From contig OY969108.1 in NCBI GenBank assembly GCA_963697965.1, positions 2,108,001-2,172,000 on the forward strand: a DNA stretch of 64,000 nucleotides, read 5' to 3'. The DNA comes from JAPLJC01 sp963697965 (GTDB taxonomy: Bacteria > Desulfobacterota > Desulfobaccia > Desulfobaccales > 0-14-0-80-60-11). The notes under the pieces were generated by a model. It did no database searches. It saw only the letters and a program-made list of their open reading frames with translations, and was not told the DNA's origin. Numbering within the stretch: position 1 is the first letter of the stretch; each line of letters opens with the position of its first letter. This document shows, piece by piece, positions 26,877 through 35,894 of the stretch. Position numbers and translations under genes: made by a program.

Positions 26877-27818
26877 TTAGTAATGATGCTGCAGATTGCC
26901 GATTTCCCCTCGATGCCTCAAGGTCCGGATCAGATGGCTCAGGGGAATGATCAGGACATAATAGGGAATCATATAAAGGGCGGCCATCACCGACGTGAGG
27001 GGATCGTTGAAGTAAATGCCTATAACCAGGACCAGGATGTTATTGATCCAGCCCAGGGCCCCGGCCGCCGCGATCCTTTCCGGTGGCGGGCTGGACCGGA
27101 ACAGGACCATCCCGGTGCCGGCCAGGAAAGCCGCGAGACCGAAACTCGCCAGCACGGCGAAAGCTACCTCAGCCCTATGAGCCCTCAAAAAGGGCGCATA
27201 GAGACCAAAGGCCCCCAGGTTAAGGGCCGCGAACAGGACCAGGGAGATGGGATAGGCGTGCGCATCCACCCAGTCCGTCAGCTTCAATGAGACCCGCCGG
27301 AGGCCCCAGGCGCTCACAAAAGGCACGAAGATCATGGCCGCCAATAATCCTGCCAGTCCCACCAGGTCGAAATGCAGTTCCCGGCCAATCAGGACTTTGA
27401 CGATCAGCGGCAGGGTTGCCGGCAACAACAACGTGGTCACCACGGTCATGGCCAGCACCAGCGGAATACTGGCCCCGATCATACCGGCAAAAAAGGGGGC
27501 GGACAGACCCGTGGAGGCCCCGGCCAGCAGGAGCATAGCCAGGGCGTAAGCCGGGATAAGTTTGGCCACAGCCAGATAGATGATGCAGGGCATGATGATC
27601 AACTTGGCGAGTATTAACATGGCCAGCTTTACGGGATAGCTCCGCAGGGTCTTCCAAATGGCCGGCGGATTTACCTTCAGGAAGGCCAGGAACAGCAAAC
27701 CCATCAGGAGCCATGAAAAGTAGGCTCCTAAAAAACTGGTCCAGGCGGGCCAGGCAACCCCGGCCACCATACTGCTGAAGACCACCAGCAACAGCACGAT
27801 ATCTCTGATTCTAAACAT
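26877..27818 (-). CDS. Ten-helix permease, bile acid:Na+ symporter (BASS)-like
   Basis: 313 residues, about nine to ten hydrophobic helices, no signal peptide. The two-fold pattern of short helices broken by small residues (LLAGASTGLSAPFFAGMIGAS, later AGALGWINNILVLVIGIYF) fits the BASS/SBF family of sodium-coupled organic anion carriers better than the auxin-efflux family. Substrates in this family include 2-keto acids, pantothenate and bile acids; none can be assigned here. Convergent with the FMN-oxidoreductase pair. No good ribosome site at the ATG. Confidence 0.7.
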   Translation of the reverse strand: MFRIRDIVLLLVVFSSMVAGVAWPAWTSFLGAYFSWLLMGLLFLAFLKVNPPAIWKTLRSYPVKLAMLILAKLIIMPCIIYLAVAKLIPAYALAMLLLAGASTGLSAPFFAGMIGASIPLVLAMTVVTTLLLPATLPLIVKVLIGRELHFDLVGLAGLLAAMIFVPFVSAWGLRRVSLKLTDWVDAHAYPISLVLFAALNLGAFGLYAPFLRAHRAEVAFAVLASFGLAAFLAGTGMVLFRSSPPPERIAAAGALGWINNILVLVIGIYFNDPLTSVMAALYMIPYYVLIIPLSHLIRTLRHRGEIGNLQHHY

Positions 27819-28020
27819 CTAGGCGCTTATTTTTCGTTATTATTCAAGAATAGGTTCTGGGTTATAGCTGCTTCTGCCGCCGGGAAAGCCAACCGGACTT
27901 GGTAGCATAGGACTCTGGCCTATGCGATCCCAACTCCCAATCCCGTCCACAGGCGGGACGCCCAGGCTACCCGGACTTGTATTTCCCATGCCTGAAATTA
28001 CTTGAAGGAGGATATCATAA

Positions 28021-28098
28021 TTGAGTAAATCTTACTCCCTTCAGATGGTTCCGGGCGAGCCAACGCCTCATGGACAAAGGATACCTGGCACTGGCTGA
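28021..28098 (+). CDS. Candidate 25-residue small ORF
   Basis: A consensus ribosome site AAGGAGG at 28005-28011 is followed nine bases later by TTG and 24 further codons (LSKSYSLQMV...) before TGA. Forty-eight bases later comes a strong terminator, so 28021-28178 could be a short transcription unit or a leader before the kinase-like gene. No homology is known to me. The evidence is the ribosome site and the terminator only. Confidence 0.3.
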   Translation: MSKSYSLQMVPGEPTPHGQRIPGTG

Positions 28099-28146
28099 CA
28101 TGTAAAAACCCCGAAAGGAATTGTTGAATAGTTTACCAACTGTGGT

Positions 28147-28178
28147 AACCTGGGGCACCGGTAGGCCCCAGGTTTTTT
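28147..28178 (+). terminator. Strong rho-independent terminator or attenuator
   Basis: AACCTGGGGC / GCCCCAGGTT stem with a short CACCGGTAG-like loop and a six-T tract. No annotated gene ends just upstream on this strand; the next gene starts 94 bases downstream. It could end a small transcript or regulate the cytidylate-kinase-like gene. Confidence 0.65.
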
Positions 28179-28271
28179 GGCAAAATGGCGCACCTTTCCA
28201 TTACCTGCGGCCACCTTCCAGCCGTTGGACCCAGGAGCTAGCACCCGCGAGCGGGCAGAAAGGAGCATAAG

Positions 28272-28934
28272 ATGGCCATCGTTACTATTTCCAGGGGCTC
28301 CTACTTCCGAGGCAAAGAAGTGGCCGAATTATTGGCTAAAAAGTTAGGGTACGCCTGTATTTCCCGGGAGATTCTTCTGGAGGCGTCCGCAGAATTCAAT
28401 ATCCCGGAGATTAAGCTCATCCGGGCCATCGAGGACGCTCCCTCGATCCTGAACCGGCTCACCCGGCAAAAAGAAAAGTACGTGGCCTATATCCGCGCTG
28501 CCCTGTTGAAACACGTGCAAAAAGACAACGTGGTGTACCACGGGTTATTTGGGCATTTCTTCCTGCAGGATATCCCCCACGTTCTCAAGGTGCGCATTGT
28601 GGGCGACATGGAAGCCCGGGTGGCGGATGAGGTGAAGCGGGAGGGCATCTCCGCCGCCAAGGCCAGGGAGATCCTCGTCAAAGATGACGAAGAGAGGCGC
28701 AAATGGGCCCTCTCTTTATATGGCGCCGACTGGTGGGACGCCACCCTTTATGACCTGGTCATCCATCTGAAAACCATCACGGTGGATGATGCGGTCAATC
28801 TCCTCAGCCAGGTGGTGCAACTGCCGGGTTTCCAAACCACGCCCGAATCCCAGGGGGCTATCAATAGCCTGGTGGAGGCGGCGCGCCTGGAGGCGGTCCC
28901 GGTGTGGTGGGAGGGGTCTGAGGAAAAGAAATAA
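28272..28934 (+). CDS. Cytidylate-kinase-like family protein
   Basis: 220 residues of the cytidylate-kinase-like family (P-loop kinase fold). The start MAIVTISRGSYFRGKEVAELLAKKLG takes the place of the Walker A region: the loop SRGSYFRGKE lacks the strict GxxGxGKS of true CMP kinase. The DDEERRKWALSLYGADW segment is the LID-like basic region typical of this family. Members occur beside transporters and signalling genes in Desulfobacterota; their substrate is not established. AAAGGAG precedes the ATG. Followed 49 bases later by kup on the same strand. Confidence 0.82.
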   Translation: MAIVTISRGSYFRGKEVAELLAKKLGYACISREILLEASAEFNIPEIKLIRAIEDAPSILNRLTRQKEKYVAYIRAALLKHVQKDNVVYHGLFGHFFLQDIPHVLKVRIVGDMEARVADEVKREGISAAKAREILVKDDEERRKWALSLYGADWWDATLYDLVIHLKTITVDDAVNLLSQVVQLPGFQTTPESQGAINSLVEAARLEAVPVWWEGSEEKK

Positions 28935-28983
28935 CGGCTTAAGGTAAAGGCCACGGAGAATCAACCCAGAAAATCCAGGCAAT

Positions 28984-30852
28984 ATGGGCCATAAGCTCAC
29001 AGAAAAGACGCATATCCTGGTCATCGGCGCCTTGGGGGTCGTCTTTGGCGACATCGGCACCAGCCCCCTTTACGCGGTCAAGGTATGCTTTAGCGGCCAT
29101 TCAGCGCTGGCCCCTACTCCCCAAAACGTCATGGGGTTGGTGTCCCTGATTTTTTGGTCGCTCATCATGGTGGTGAGCATCAAGTATTTCATGTTCATCA
29201 TGCGCGCCGACGATGAGGGGGAAGGCGGCGTCTTTGCCATGCTCGCCTTGCTCCATAAGAATATGGGGCCCAACTTAAGCCGGGGGTTGGTCCTGGGCGG
29301 GCTCTTCGGTGCGGCCCTGCTCTATGGCGATGGGCTCATCACCCCGGTCATTTCCGTTCTGTCCGCCCTCGAGGGCCTGGAAGTGGCGACCACCCAGGCC
29401 AAGCCCCTAATCCTGCCCTTGACCTGTCTGGTCTTGTTGCTCCTTTTCGGGGCTCAAAGACATGGGACCGCCCGCATCGGCAAATGGTTCGGTCCGGTGA
29501 TGGTTCTTTGGTTTGTGGTTCTCGCCTGGCTGGGCCTCAGGGCCATGGCGAGCCAGCCCGGGATCCTGGCCGCGGTCAATCCCCTGCACGCCCTCCAATT
29601 TTTTCTCCACAGCGGCTTGCGTGGATTTTTCATCCTCGGCCTCGTGGTGCTCTGCATTACCGGATGCGAAGCTCTCTATGCCGATCTGGGGCATTTCGGA
29701 ATTAAAGCCATCCGCATTTCCTGGTATTTCCTGGCGCTGCCGGCCCTGCTCTGCAACTATTTCGGCCAGGGAGCCCTCATTCTGGCCGATCCTCAAAGCG
29801 CCGCAGACTCTTTTTACCATTTGGTTCCCCGTATTCTCGTTTATCCCATGGTGGCCCTGGCTACGCTGGCCACCATTATCGCCTCCCAGGCGATTATTTC
29901 CGGCGTCTTTTCCTTGACCAGGCAGGCCATGCAATTGGGTTTCCTCCCCGGCATGCGGGTCCTGCACACCTCCAAAATGGCCGAAGGCCAGGTGTACGCC
30001 CCGGATGTGAATGTACTGATGATGCTGGCCGCGATTCTGCTGGCCCTTTACTTCAAAGAGTCCGAAAACCTGGCCGCGGCTTACGGCATTGCCGTGACTG
30101 GGACCATGTTTATCACCTCGGTGGTGTTTTATTTCATTATTACGCGGATTTGGCTGTGGAGGCCCGCTAAGGCCCTGCCCCTCTGCCTCTTGTTTTGGAC
30201 CATGGACCTCACCTATTTCAGCGCCTGCCTGGGTAAATTTCTCTCGGGGGGCTGGTTCCCCCTGGCCGTGGCCCTGGTCATCGTGTTCCTCATGGTCACC
30301 TGGTGGGACGGCTGGAAAACTTTGGCCTTGAAGGTGATGACCATGACCATCACCAGAGATAAGTTCATTGAAAAGATCGCGGCCGAAAAACCGCTGCGCC
30401 TGCCTGGGACCGGGGTTTTCCTCTCCACCTTCCACAAAGAAGTGCCGCCCATGCTGCTCCGCTATCTTACCCAGACCAGCGCCTTGCCCGAAAACCTGGT
30501 AATCTTGTCCGTCCTCACCGCCGACGTCCCTGAAGTTGAGGAGGATAAGCGGGTGGAAACCCAGGGATTGGGCCATGGGGTTTACAGGGTTACCGGCCAT
30601 AGCGGGTTTATGGAAACTCCAGATGTCCCCGAAATACTGGTAAAGGCCCACAGACAAGGCCTGCCCATCGACCTTGACAATGTGACTTATTACCTGGGCC
30701 GCATCAACCTCGTGCCGGCCCGCAAAAAAACTATGACCAAGTGGCAAAGGTTTCTTTTTACCTTCATGCTCCGTAATGCCGTCAGCCGCTCAACCTTACT
30801 AAATATCCCCCCGGCCAAGGTTCTGGAAATAGGAGTGCAGATGGAGTTCTGA
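28984..30852 (+). CDS. kup: Kup/Trk-family low-affinity potassium transporter
   Basis: 622-residue inner-membrane K+:H+ symporter. Twelve hydrophobic helices, with the signatures VFGDIGTSPLYA in helix 1 and GDGLITPVISVLSALEGLE in helix 3. A cytoplasmic C-terminal domain of about 190 residues follows, the normal length for the family. Weak ribosome site. In several bacteria Kup-type and other K+ uptake systems are inhibited by c-di-AMP, and a DAC-domain protein lies about 5 kb upstream; the two genes are not in one operon, so a link is speculation. Confidence 0.95.
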   Translation: MGHKLTEKTHILVIGALGVVFGDIGTSPLYAVKVCFSGHSALAPTPQNVMGLVSLIFWSLIMVVSIKYFMFIMRADDEGEGGVFAMLALLHKNMGPNLSRGLVLGGLFGAALLYGDGLITPVISVLSALEGLEVATTQAKPLILPLTCLVLLLLFGAQRHGTARIGKWFGPVMVLWFVVLAWLGLRAMASQPGILAAVNPLHALQFFLHSGLRGFFILGLVVLCITGCEALYADLGHFGIKAIRISWYFLALPALLCNYFGQGALILADPQSAADSFYHLVPRILVYPMVALATLATIIASQAIISGVFSLTRQAMQLGFLPGMRVLHTSKMAEGQVYAPDVNVLMMLAAILLALYFKESENLAAAYGIAVTGTMFITSVVFYFIITRIWLWRPAKALPLCLLFWTMDLTYFSACLGKFLSGGWFPLAVALVIVFLMVTWWDGWKTLALKVMTMTITRDKFIEKIAAEKPLRLPGTGVFLSTFHKEVPPMLLRYLTQTSALPENLVILSVLTADVPEVEEDKRVETQGLGHGVYRVTGHSGFMETPDVPEILVKAHRQGLPIDLDNVTYYLGRINLVPARKKTMTKWQRFLFTFMLRNAVSRSTLLNIPPAKVLEIGVQMEF

Positions 30853-31205
30853 AGATAAGATCGCTGCCACGGATTCTTGAAGAGGTTTCCAGGCAGGACC
30901 GTAGGGCGGGATTTAGTAGCGCAGGTTTAAAACCTGTGCCACCAAGCGCTTCCCGCCTTTCGCATCATTCCCTCTCCTGAGGGCGCACGTCCTCATCTCC
31001 CCCCCACTCACAACCATTAATACCGCATTGGGGCTTGATTGAGGTTTACCCCAATTGCTGACGGAGGGACATTCTTCGCCTTCTCGACCTAGGCGGTGCG
31101 GCCCAAGGGAATAAATTGGCCTGTGCTGTCACAAACTCCTTGACTAAGATTTTTCATCTGGGGTATAAATGTCAGGGTTGTACCAAAAAGCACAAGGAGC
31201 CGGCC
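30853..31205. other. Region before the nuo operon, with hairpin repeat
   Basis: 353 bases. Near 30905-30956, GGCGGGA and TCCCGCC arms enclose an inner pair (GCAGGTTT / AACCTGTGC at 30919-30939): a nested hairpin of the dispersed intergenic type, 50 bases after the kup stop, which may serve as its terminator. The nuo promoter must lie in the rest; I see no clear core elements. Confidence 0.5.
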
Positions 31206-31598
31206 TTGGAAATCCCGCAGGCCTTGAGCGATTTTTCCTTTGTCCTGGCCTTCCTGGCGGGGGCCGCCCTCTTCGCCCTGGGTCCCATCATCCTGGCCCA
31301 CCTGATTGCCCCCCGGAGTTATGGAGCCGCCCGGGATGAAATTTATGAGTGCGGGATGCCGGCCATCGGCAGCGCCTGGATTCAGGTGGCGGTCATCTAT
31401 TATCTGTTCGCCCTGCTGTTCCTGGCCTTTGACGTGGACGTGCTCTTCCTCTTCCCGGTCCTGCTGGCTTACGGCAAGGGCTACGCCTGGCTCGACTTTG
31501 TGGAAATCACCATCTTCATCGGCATTCTGTCCCTGGTCCTGGTTTATGCCTGGCGCCGAGGAGTCTTCAGTTGGAAACGAAAACAGGTGACCCCTTAA
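31206..31598 (+). CDS. nuoA: Complex I subunit NuoA
   Basis: 130-residue membrane subunit of NADH-quinone-type oxidoreductase, three helices. The conserved loop YGAARDEIYECGMPAIGSAW and the acidic FDVDVLFLFP helix are present. I start it at TTG 31206 because AAGGAG lies six bases upstream and the next residues match the family N-terminus; an upstream TTG at 31116 would add 30 residues with no family similarity. First gene of the 11-gene operon; it overlaps nuoB by 28 bases. Confidence 0.93.
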   Translation: MEIPQALSDFSFVLAFLAGAALFALGPIILAHLIAPRSYGAARDEIYECGMPAIGSAWIQVAVIYYLFALLFLAFDVDVLFLFPVLLAYGKGYAWLDFVEITIFIGILSLVLVYAWRRGVFSWKRKQVTP

Positions 31599-32071
31599 TC
31601 CGCCTGGGCCTCCTGGAAGAAGCCCTGAACCTGGCCAGGGCCAACTCCCTGTGGCCCCTGACCTTCGGCCTGGCCTGTTGCGCCATCGAAATGATGGCCG
31701 CGGGCATGGCCCGTTTCGACCTGGACCGCTTCGGGGCCGGGGTCTTTCGCCCCTCTCCCCGGCAATCGGACTTGATGATCGTGGCCGGCACCATCTCCAA
31801 GAAGATGGCTCCGGCCGTGGTTCGCCTCTATGAGCAGATGCCCGCCCCCAAGTGGGTGATCGCCATGGGCAACTGCGCCATCTCCGGCGGCCCCTTTTAC
31901 TACCCGAACCAATATGCCATCGTCCCCGGCGCCGACTTGATCATCCCCGTGGATGTCTATATACCCGGCTGCCCGCCCCGCCCCGAGGCCATCATCGAAT
32001 CGATCCTCATGCTGGAAGAAAAAATCACCAAACGGGGCCGCCTCAGGAAGTTCAGAAATGTTAAAGGATAA
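31571..32071 (+). CDS. nuoB: Complex I subunit NuoB (N2 cluster)
   Basis: 166 residues; holds the terminal [4Fe-4S] cluster N2 at the quinone site. The four ligands are present: the CC pair at 36-37, Cys102 (GNCAISGG) and Cys134 (IPGCPPRPE). Starts at TTG 31571 within the end of nuoA (28-base overlap), so translation is coupled. Overlaps nuoC by 14 bases. Confidence 0.95.
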   Translation: METKTGDPLIRLGLLEEALNLARANSLWPLTFGLACCAIEMMAAGMARFDLDRFGAGVFRPSPRQSDLMIVAGTISKKMAPAVVRLYEQMPAPKWVIAMGNCAISGGPFYYPNQYAIVPGADLIIPVDVYIPGCPPRPEAIIESILMLEEKITKRGRLRKFRNVKG

Positions 32072-32513
32072 GATCCAAGCGGCCCTGGCCCCCTTGAACC
32101 TGGCGCAGGTGAGCGACGGCGATTACTCAAAGACAGGCTATCACCTGGAGGTGGCCGCCGCACCCGGGCAGATGCCGGCGGTGGCCCAGGCCCTGCTTGA
32201 GGCGGGCTGCTTTCTCGAATCCCTCACCGCGGTGGACCTGCGGGAATCCTTCACCCTGGTCTATCACTTCGCCAGTTTTGATGAACTGTGCCGCACCGTA
32301 GTGCGCGCCTCCCTGGCGAAAGAGACCCAGGAGGCCCAGCCGCCCACCATCTCCCGGGTCTATCCGGGCGCCGATTGGTACGAACGGGAGGTTTACGATC
32401 TTTTCGGCATCAAGTTCGCCGGACACCCCAACCTGAAGCGCCTGCTGCTGCCGGAAGACGCCGATTTCCATCCGTTGCTGAAAGACTTTGGAGCCGAACC
32501 CAAAAATGATTGA
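32058..32513 (+). CDS. nuoC: Complex I subunit NuoC
   Basis: 151-residue peripheral-arm subunit (30-kDa family), separate from NuoD rather than fused as in E. coli. The family signature is clear (YEREVYDLFGI and HPNLKRLLLPED). The ATG at 32058 has AGGAAG six bases upstream and lies within the nuoB end; the frame stays open further upstream but that part is only nuoB out of frame. Overlaps the start of nuoD. Confidence 0.94.
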   Translation: MLKDKIQAALAPLNLAQVSDGDYSKTGYHLEVAAAPGQMPAVAQALLEAGCFLESLTAVDLRESFTLVYHFASFDELCRTVVRASLAKETQEAQPPTISRVYPGADWYEREVYDLFGIKFAGHPNLKRLLLPEDADFHPLLKDFGAEPKND

Positions 32514-33618
32514 GTTAGGAATAGAAGAAAAGTCCTATACCCTCAACCTGGGTCCGCAGCATCCCAGCACCCACGGGGTCCTGCGGGTGCTCCTGACGAT
32601 GGACGGGGAGTACATCACTAAGGCCGAACCGGTCATTGGCTATGGCCACCGGGGCCACGAACACATGGCCGAGAATCGCAACTACCAGCAGTTCCTGCCC
32701 AACATGGGCCGGGTCGATTACCTCCACGCCCTGGCCTACAATCAGGGCTACTGCATGGCGGTGGAAAAACTCCTCGGCCTCACGGTGCCGGAGCGGGGAG
32801 AATTCATCCGGGTGATTTTGAGCGAACTGAACCGCATCTCCTCCCACCTGGTGTGGATCGGCGCCTATCTCCTGGACCTGGGGGCCTTCACCCCCATCCT
32901 CTATGCCTTCGATGACCGCGAACATATCCTGGACCTGCTGGACCGGATCACCGGTTCCCGGCTCACCTACTGCTTCTACCGCTTCGGCGGCGCGCCCCGG
33001 GACCTCGACGAGGAGTTCATCACTGGCGCCAGGGCCTTTATCAAGCGCCTGCGCAGCCGCTTCGGGGATTACGAGTCTCTGGTGACCAAGAACGTCATCT
33101 TCATCAACCGCACCCGAGGCGTCGGTGTGATCACCAGGGAGCAGGCGGTGAAATACGGCCTCACCGGCCCCACCCTCCGGGGCAGCGGCATCGCTTACGA
33201 CATTCGCAAGAGCGAGCCCTATTCCGCCTACCCGGCCTTCGACTTTCAGATTCCCATCGGCAGCAAGGGCGACGTCTTCGACCGCTATCTCGTCCGCATC
33301 CTGGAAATGGAGCAGAGCCTGCGGATCGTCGAACAGGCGCTGGACAAGCTCCCCAACGGCCCCATCATGGCGGACAAGGTGCCCAAACGCCTGAAACCCG
33401 CTGCGGGTGAGGTCTATCAGGCGGTTGAAAGCGCCCGGGGGGAATTCGGCTGTTATATCGTCAGCCAGGGCGATATCAAACCCTACCGCATTAAACTGCG
33501 GGTGCCGTCCTTCGGCAATCTCAGCATCCTTCCCGAGGTGGCGGTGGACACCCTGGTGGCCGATCTGGTGGCCATCCTGGGCTCGATGGACCTGGTGATT
33601 CCGGAAATCGACCGTTAA
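32506..33618 (+). CDS. nuoD: Complex I subunit NuoD
   Basis: 370 residues (49-kDa family), which with NuoB forms the quinone-reducing site. Conserved segments: LNLGPQHPSTHGVLR with the quinone-site His, GYGHRGHEHMAENR, and the C-terminal GSMDLVIPEIDR. I choose ATG 32506, which overlaps the end of nuoC by 8 bases; TTG 32488 would add six residues. After its stop comes an unusual heptamer repeat tract before nuoH. nuoE, nuoF and nuoG do not follow, so the NADH-oxidising module is absent from this locus. Confidence 0.95.
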   Translation: MIELGIEEKSYTLNLGPQHPSTHGVLRVLLTMDGEYITKAEPVIGYGHRGHEHMAENRNYQQFLPNMGRVDYLHALAYNQGYCMAVEKLLGLTVPERGEFIRVILSELNRISSHLVWIGAYLLDLGAFTPILYAFDDREHILDLLDRITGSRLTYCFYRFGGAPRDLDEEFITGARAFIKRLRSRFGDYESLVTKNVIFINRTRGVGVITREQAVKYGLTGPTLRGSGIAYDIRKSEPYSAYPAFDFQIPIGSKGDVFDRYLVRILEMEQSLRIVEQALDKLPNGPIMADKVPKRLKPAAGEVYQAVESARGEFGCYIVSQGDIKPYRIKLRVPSFGNLSILPEVAVDTLVADLVAILGSMDLVIPEIDR

Positions 33619-33623
33619 CTGAC

Positions 33624-33714
33624 GGTTTTTGGTTTTTGGTTTTTGGTTTTCTGTTTTCTGTTTTCTGTTTTCTGTTTTTTATTTTTTATTTTTTACTGGC
33701 TACTGACTACTGAC
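33624..33714 (+). repeat. Thirteen contiguous heptanucleotide units inside nuo operon
   Basis: The bases between nuoD and nuoH read as 13 back-to-back 7-mers: GGTTTTT x3, GGTTTTC, TGTTTTC x3, TGTTTTT, TATTTTT x2, TACTGGC, TACTGAC x2. The unit drifts by one or a few bases along the array while the 7-bp phase stays exact. It ends one base before the nuoH ATG and takes the place of its ribosome site. See also the GAGCAGT arrays near 45.6 and 52.8 kb. Confidence 0.9.
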
Positions 33715-33715
33715 T

Positions 33716-34690
33716 ATGGAACTATTGGCGCAATATTGGGCGACGGAAGCAGGCAGGATGATCATCGGCCTCATCGGGATCATCATGCTGGTTACGGTGA
33801 ACGCCCTGTTTCTCATCTGGATGGAGCGCAAGGTCTCGGCCCACATGCAGCTCCGTCTGGGTCCCATGGAAGTGGGTCCCCACGGCGCCATGCAAACGGT
33901 GGCCGACGCCCTGAAACTCATGGGCAAGGAGCTCATCACCCCGGAAGAGGTGGACCGGCCCGTTTACCGGCTGGCCCCCATCGTCATCTTCCTGCCGGTG
34001 CTGCTCTCCTTTCTGGTGATCCCCTTTTCCCGGACCCTGATCATCAGGGACCTGAACGTGGGGATCGTGCTGATCCTCGCCTTTTCCACCCTGGCGGTCC
34101 TGGCCATCCTCATGGCCGGCTGGTCTTCCAACAATAAATACGCGGTCTTCGGGGCCATCCGTTCGGTGGCCCAAAATATCGCCTACGAAATCCCTCTGCT
34201 CATCACGGTGATGAGCGTGATCCTGATGGTGGGCTCCCTCAGGCTCTCGGACATCGTGGCGGCCCAGGGTTCTCACTGGTTCATCCTGGTGCAGCCCCTG
34301 GCGTTTATCCTCTTTATTACTTGCGCCACTGCCGAAACCAACCGCGCCCCCTTCGACCTGCCGGAAGCCGAGTCGGAACTGGTGGCCGGGTTCCACACGG
34401 AATATACCGGCATGCGCTTTGCCCTGTTCTTCCTGGCGGAATACACCAACATGTTCATCACCTCGGCGGTGGGCGCCGTCCTTTTCCTGGGCGGCTGGCA
34501 AGGCCCCATCCTGCCCGGGGTGGTCTGGTTTCTCCTGAAGGTCTACGCCCTCATCTTTCTGATGATGTGGTTCCGCTGGACCTTCCCCCGGGTACGCTTC
34601 GATCAGTTGATCACCCTGGCCTGGAAGGTCTTGATCCCCCTGGCCTTCGCCAATCTGCTGATCACCGCCCTGGTATTGAAACTCAGTTGA
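33716..34690 (+). CDS. nuoH: Complex I subunit NuoH
   Basis: 324-residue membrane subunit at the junction of the two arms; part of the quinone entry channel. Eight helices and the conserved loops ERKVSAHMQLRLGPMEVGPHG, SNNKYAVFGAIRSVAQNIAYE and ETNRAPFDLPEAESELVAGFHTEY are present. The ATG at 33716 directly follows a heptanucleotide repeat (TACTGACTACTGACT), so there is no recognisable ribosome site. Expression may rest on coupling from nuoD or on leaderless-like initiation. Confidence 0.95.
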   Translation: MELLAQYWATEAGRMIIGLIGIIMLVTVNALFLIWMERKVSAHMQLRLGPMEVGPHGAMQTVADALKLMGKELITPEEVDRPVYRLAPIVIFLPVLLSFLVIPFSRTLIIRDLNVGIVLILAFSTLAVLAILMAGWSSNNKYAVFGAIRSVAQNIAYEIPLLITVMSVILMVGSLRLSDIVAAQGSHWFILVQPLAFILFITCATAETNRAPFDLPEAESELVAGFHTEYTGMRFALFFLAEYTNMFITSAVGAVLFLGGWQGPILPGVVWFLLKVYALIFLMMWFRWTFPRVRFDQLITLAWKVLIPLAFANLLITALVLKLS

Positions 34691-34716
34691 GAGGGCTGCT
34701 TACGGTTGACTGAGCC

Positions 34717-35358
34717 ATGCTGACCTATTTTAGAGAGATTGCCTCGGGATTCTGGAGCCTGCTGGCGGGCATGGCGGTGACTATCCGTTATTTCGTCAAA
34801 CCCGTAGTCACCGTCCAATACCCCCGCCAGAAGATCGAGATGAGCCCGGCCTATCGTGGCTATCCCCGCTTTCTCCTGGACCCCGAAACCCAGACGCATC
34901 GCTGCATCGCTTGCGAGATGTGCGCCCGCATCTGCCCCTCCCAGCTCATCTCGCTCTCTGGGGTCAAGCTGCCGGGAGGCAAGCAGAAGGTGCCCTACAC
35001 TTACGTTCACGAGCACTATTACTGCAGTCTCTGCGGCCTCTGCGTCGAGGTCTGCCCCACCACGGCCTTGGAATATTCCCGGGAATACCGTCTGACGGGT
35101 TTTCGCCGAGAGGATGCAGTCATCGATCACCTGACCCTTTTGCAAGAGCGCCAGCAGGCCGCCGGTTTACCACTCACTCCCATCCCCACCGCGGCAGAGA
35201 TAGCCGCGGCCGAGGCAGCCGAGGCGGCCGCCCGGGAAGCCCGGGAAAAAGAGGCTGCGGTTAAGGCGGCCCAGGCCAAGGCGGCCAAACCCGTCGAGGC
35301 CCCCGAGAAGTCCAAGTCGCCAAAGGCGCCGCCTGAACCTGAAGAGGTCAAAGAATGA
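34717..35358 (+). CDS. nuoI: Complex I subunit NuoI with long charged C-terminus
   Basis: 213 residues; carries clusters N6a and N6b. Two CxxCxxCxxxCP sets are complete: Cys63, 66, 69, 73 and Cys103, 106, 109, 113. The usual protein ends near residue 150-165; here about 55 extra residues of Ala, Glu, Lys and Pro (EIAAAEAAEAAAREAR and so on) form a charged, probably flexible or helical tail. In complexes without NuoEFG this subunit is close to the site where ferredoxin is thought to dock, so the tail may matter for the donor (inference). Overlaps nuoJ by 4 bases. Confidence 0.95.
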   Translation: MLTYFREIASGFWSLLAGMAVTIRYFVKPVVTVQYPRQKIEMSPAYRGYPRFLLDPETQTHRCIACEMCARICPSQLISLSGVKLPGGKQKVPYTYVHEHYYCSLCGLCVEVCPTTALEYSREYRLTGFRREDAVIDHLTLLQERQQAAGLPLTPIPTAAEIAAAEAAEAAAREAREKEAAVKAAQAKAAKPVEAPEKSKSPKAPPEPEEVKE

Positions 35359-35891
35359 GCGCCCTCTTAAGTCCGGAAAACCTGGCCTCCGCCGCCTTTA
35401 TCCTGGTGGCGGCGCTCACCATCCTGGGCGCCTTGATTGCGGAGGCGGCCCGCAAGATCTTTCATAATGTCCTGGGGCTGGCCCTGGCGCTCTTCGGGGT
35501 GGCGGGCCTCTTCGTCTATTTAAACAGCCCCTTTGTGGCCCTGATGGAGATCCTCATCTACGTGGGCGCCATCTGCATCGCCATCTGCTTTGCGGTGATG
35601 CTTTCAGAACCCCAATACCTGCCCCGGCCTCCCCGGAACCCCTGGAAGATCTCGGCAGCCCTGGCTGGCGCCCTGGCGGTCTTCATCTTTCTGGCGCTGC
35701 TGCTGAAAAAGACCACCTGGGTCCCGGCCTCGGAGCGCGCCTCCGATTGGTCGGTCACCACCCTGGGGCATTACCTCCTGACCACTTATTCCCTGATCTT
35801 TGAAGTGGTTTCCCTGCTCTTGCTGGTGGCCATGCTGGGGGCTATGGTCACGGCCCGGGGCGGCCGCGGCCGCGGGGCTCCCGAGAGGTGA
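35355..35891 (+). CDS. nuoJ: Complex I subunit NuoJ
   Basis: 178 residues, five helices, including the conserved ALMEILIYVGAICIAICFAVML segment (helix 3 with its pi-bulge region). The ATG overlaps the nuoI stop (ATGA). A short Arg/Gly-rich tail (GGRGRGAPER) ends the protein. nuoK begins 3 bases later. Confidence 0.94.
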   Translation: MSALLSPENLASAAFILVAALTILGALIAEAARKIFHNVLGLALALFGVAGLFVYLNSPFVALMEILIYVGAICIAICFAVMLSEPQYLPRPPRNPWKISAALAGALAVFIFLALLLKKTTWVPASERASDWSVTTLGHYLLTTYSLIFEVVSLLLLVAMLGAMVTARGGRGRGAPER

Positions 35892-35894
35892 TCG

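Noticed and set aside
29407..30747. 446-codon open frame antisense to kup
   Set aside because: Shadow of high-GC third positions. The protein is Gln/Gly/His/Glu-rich without domains, and kup is certain.
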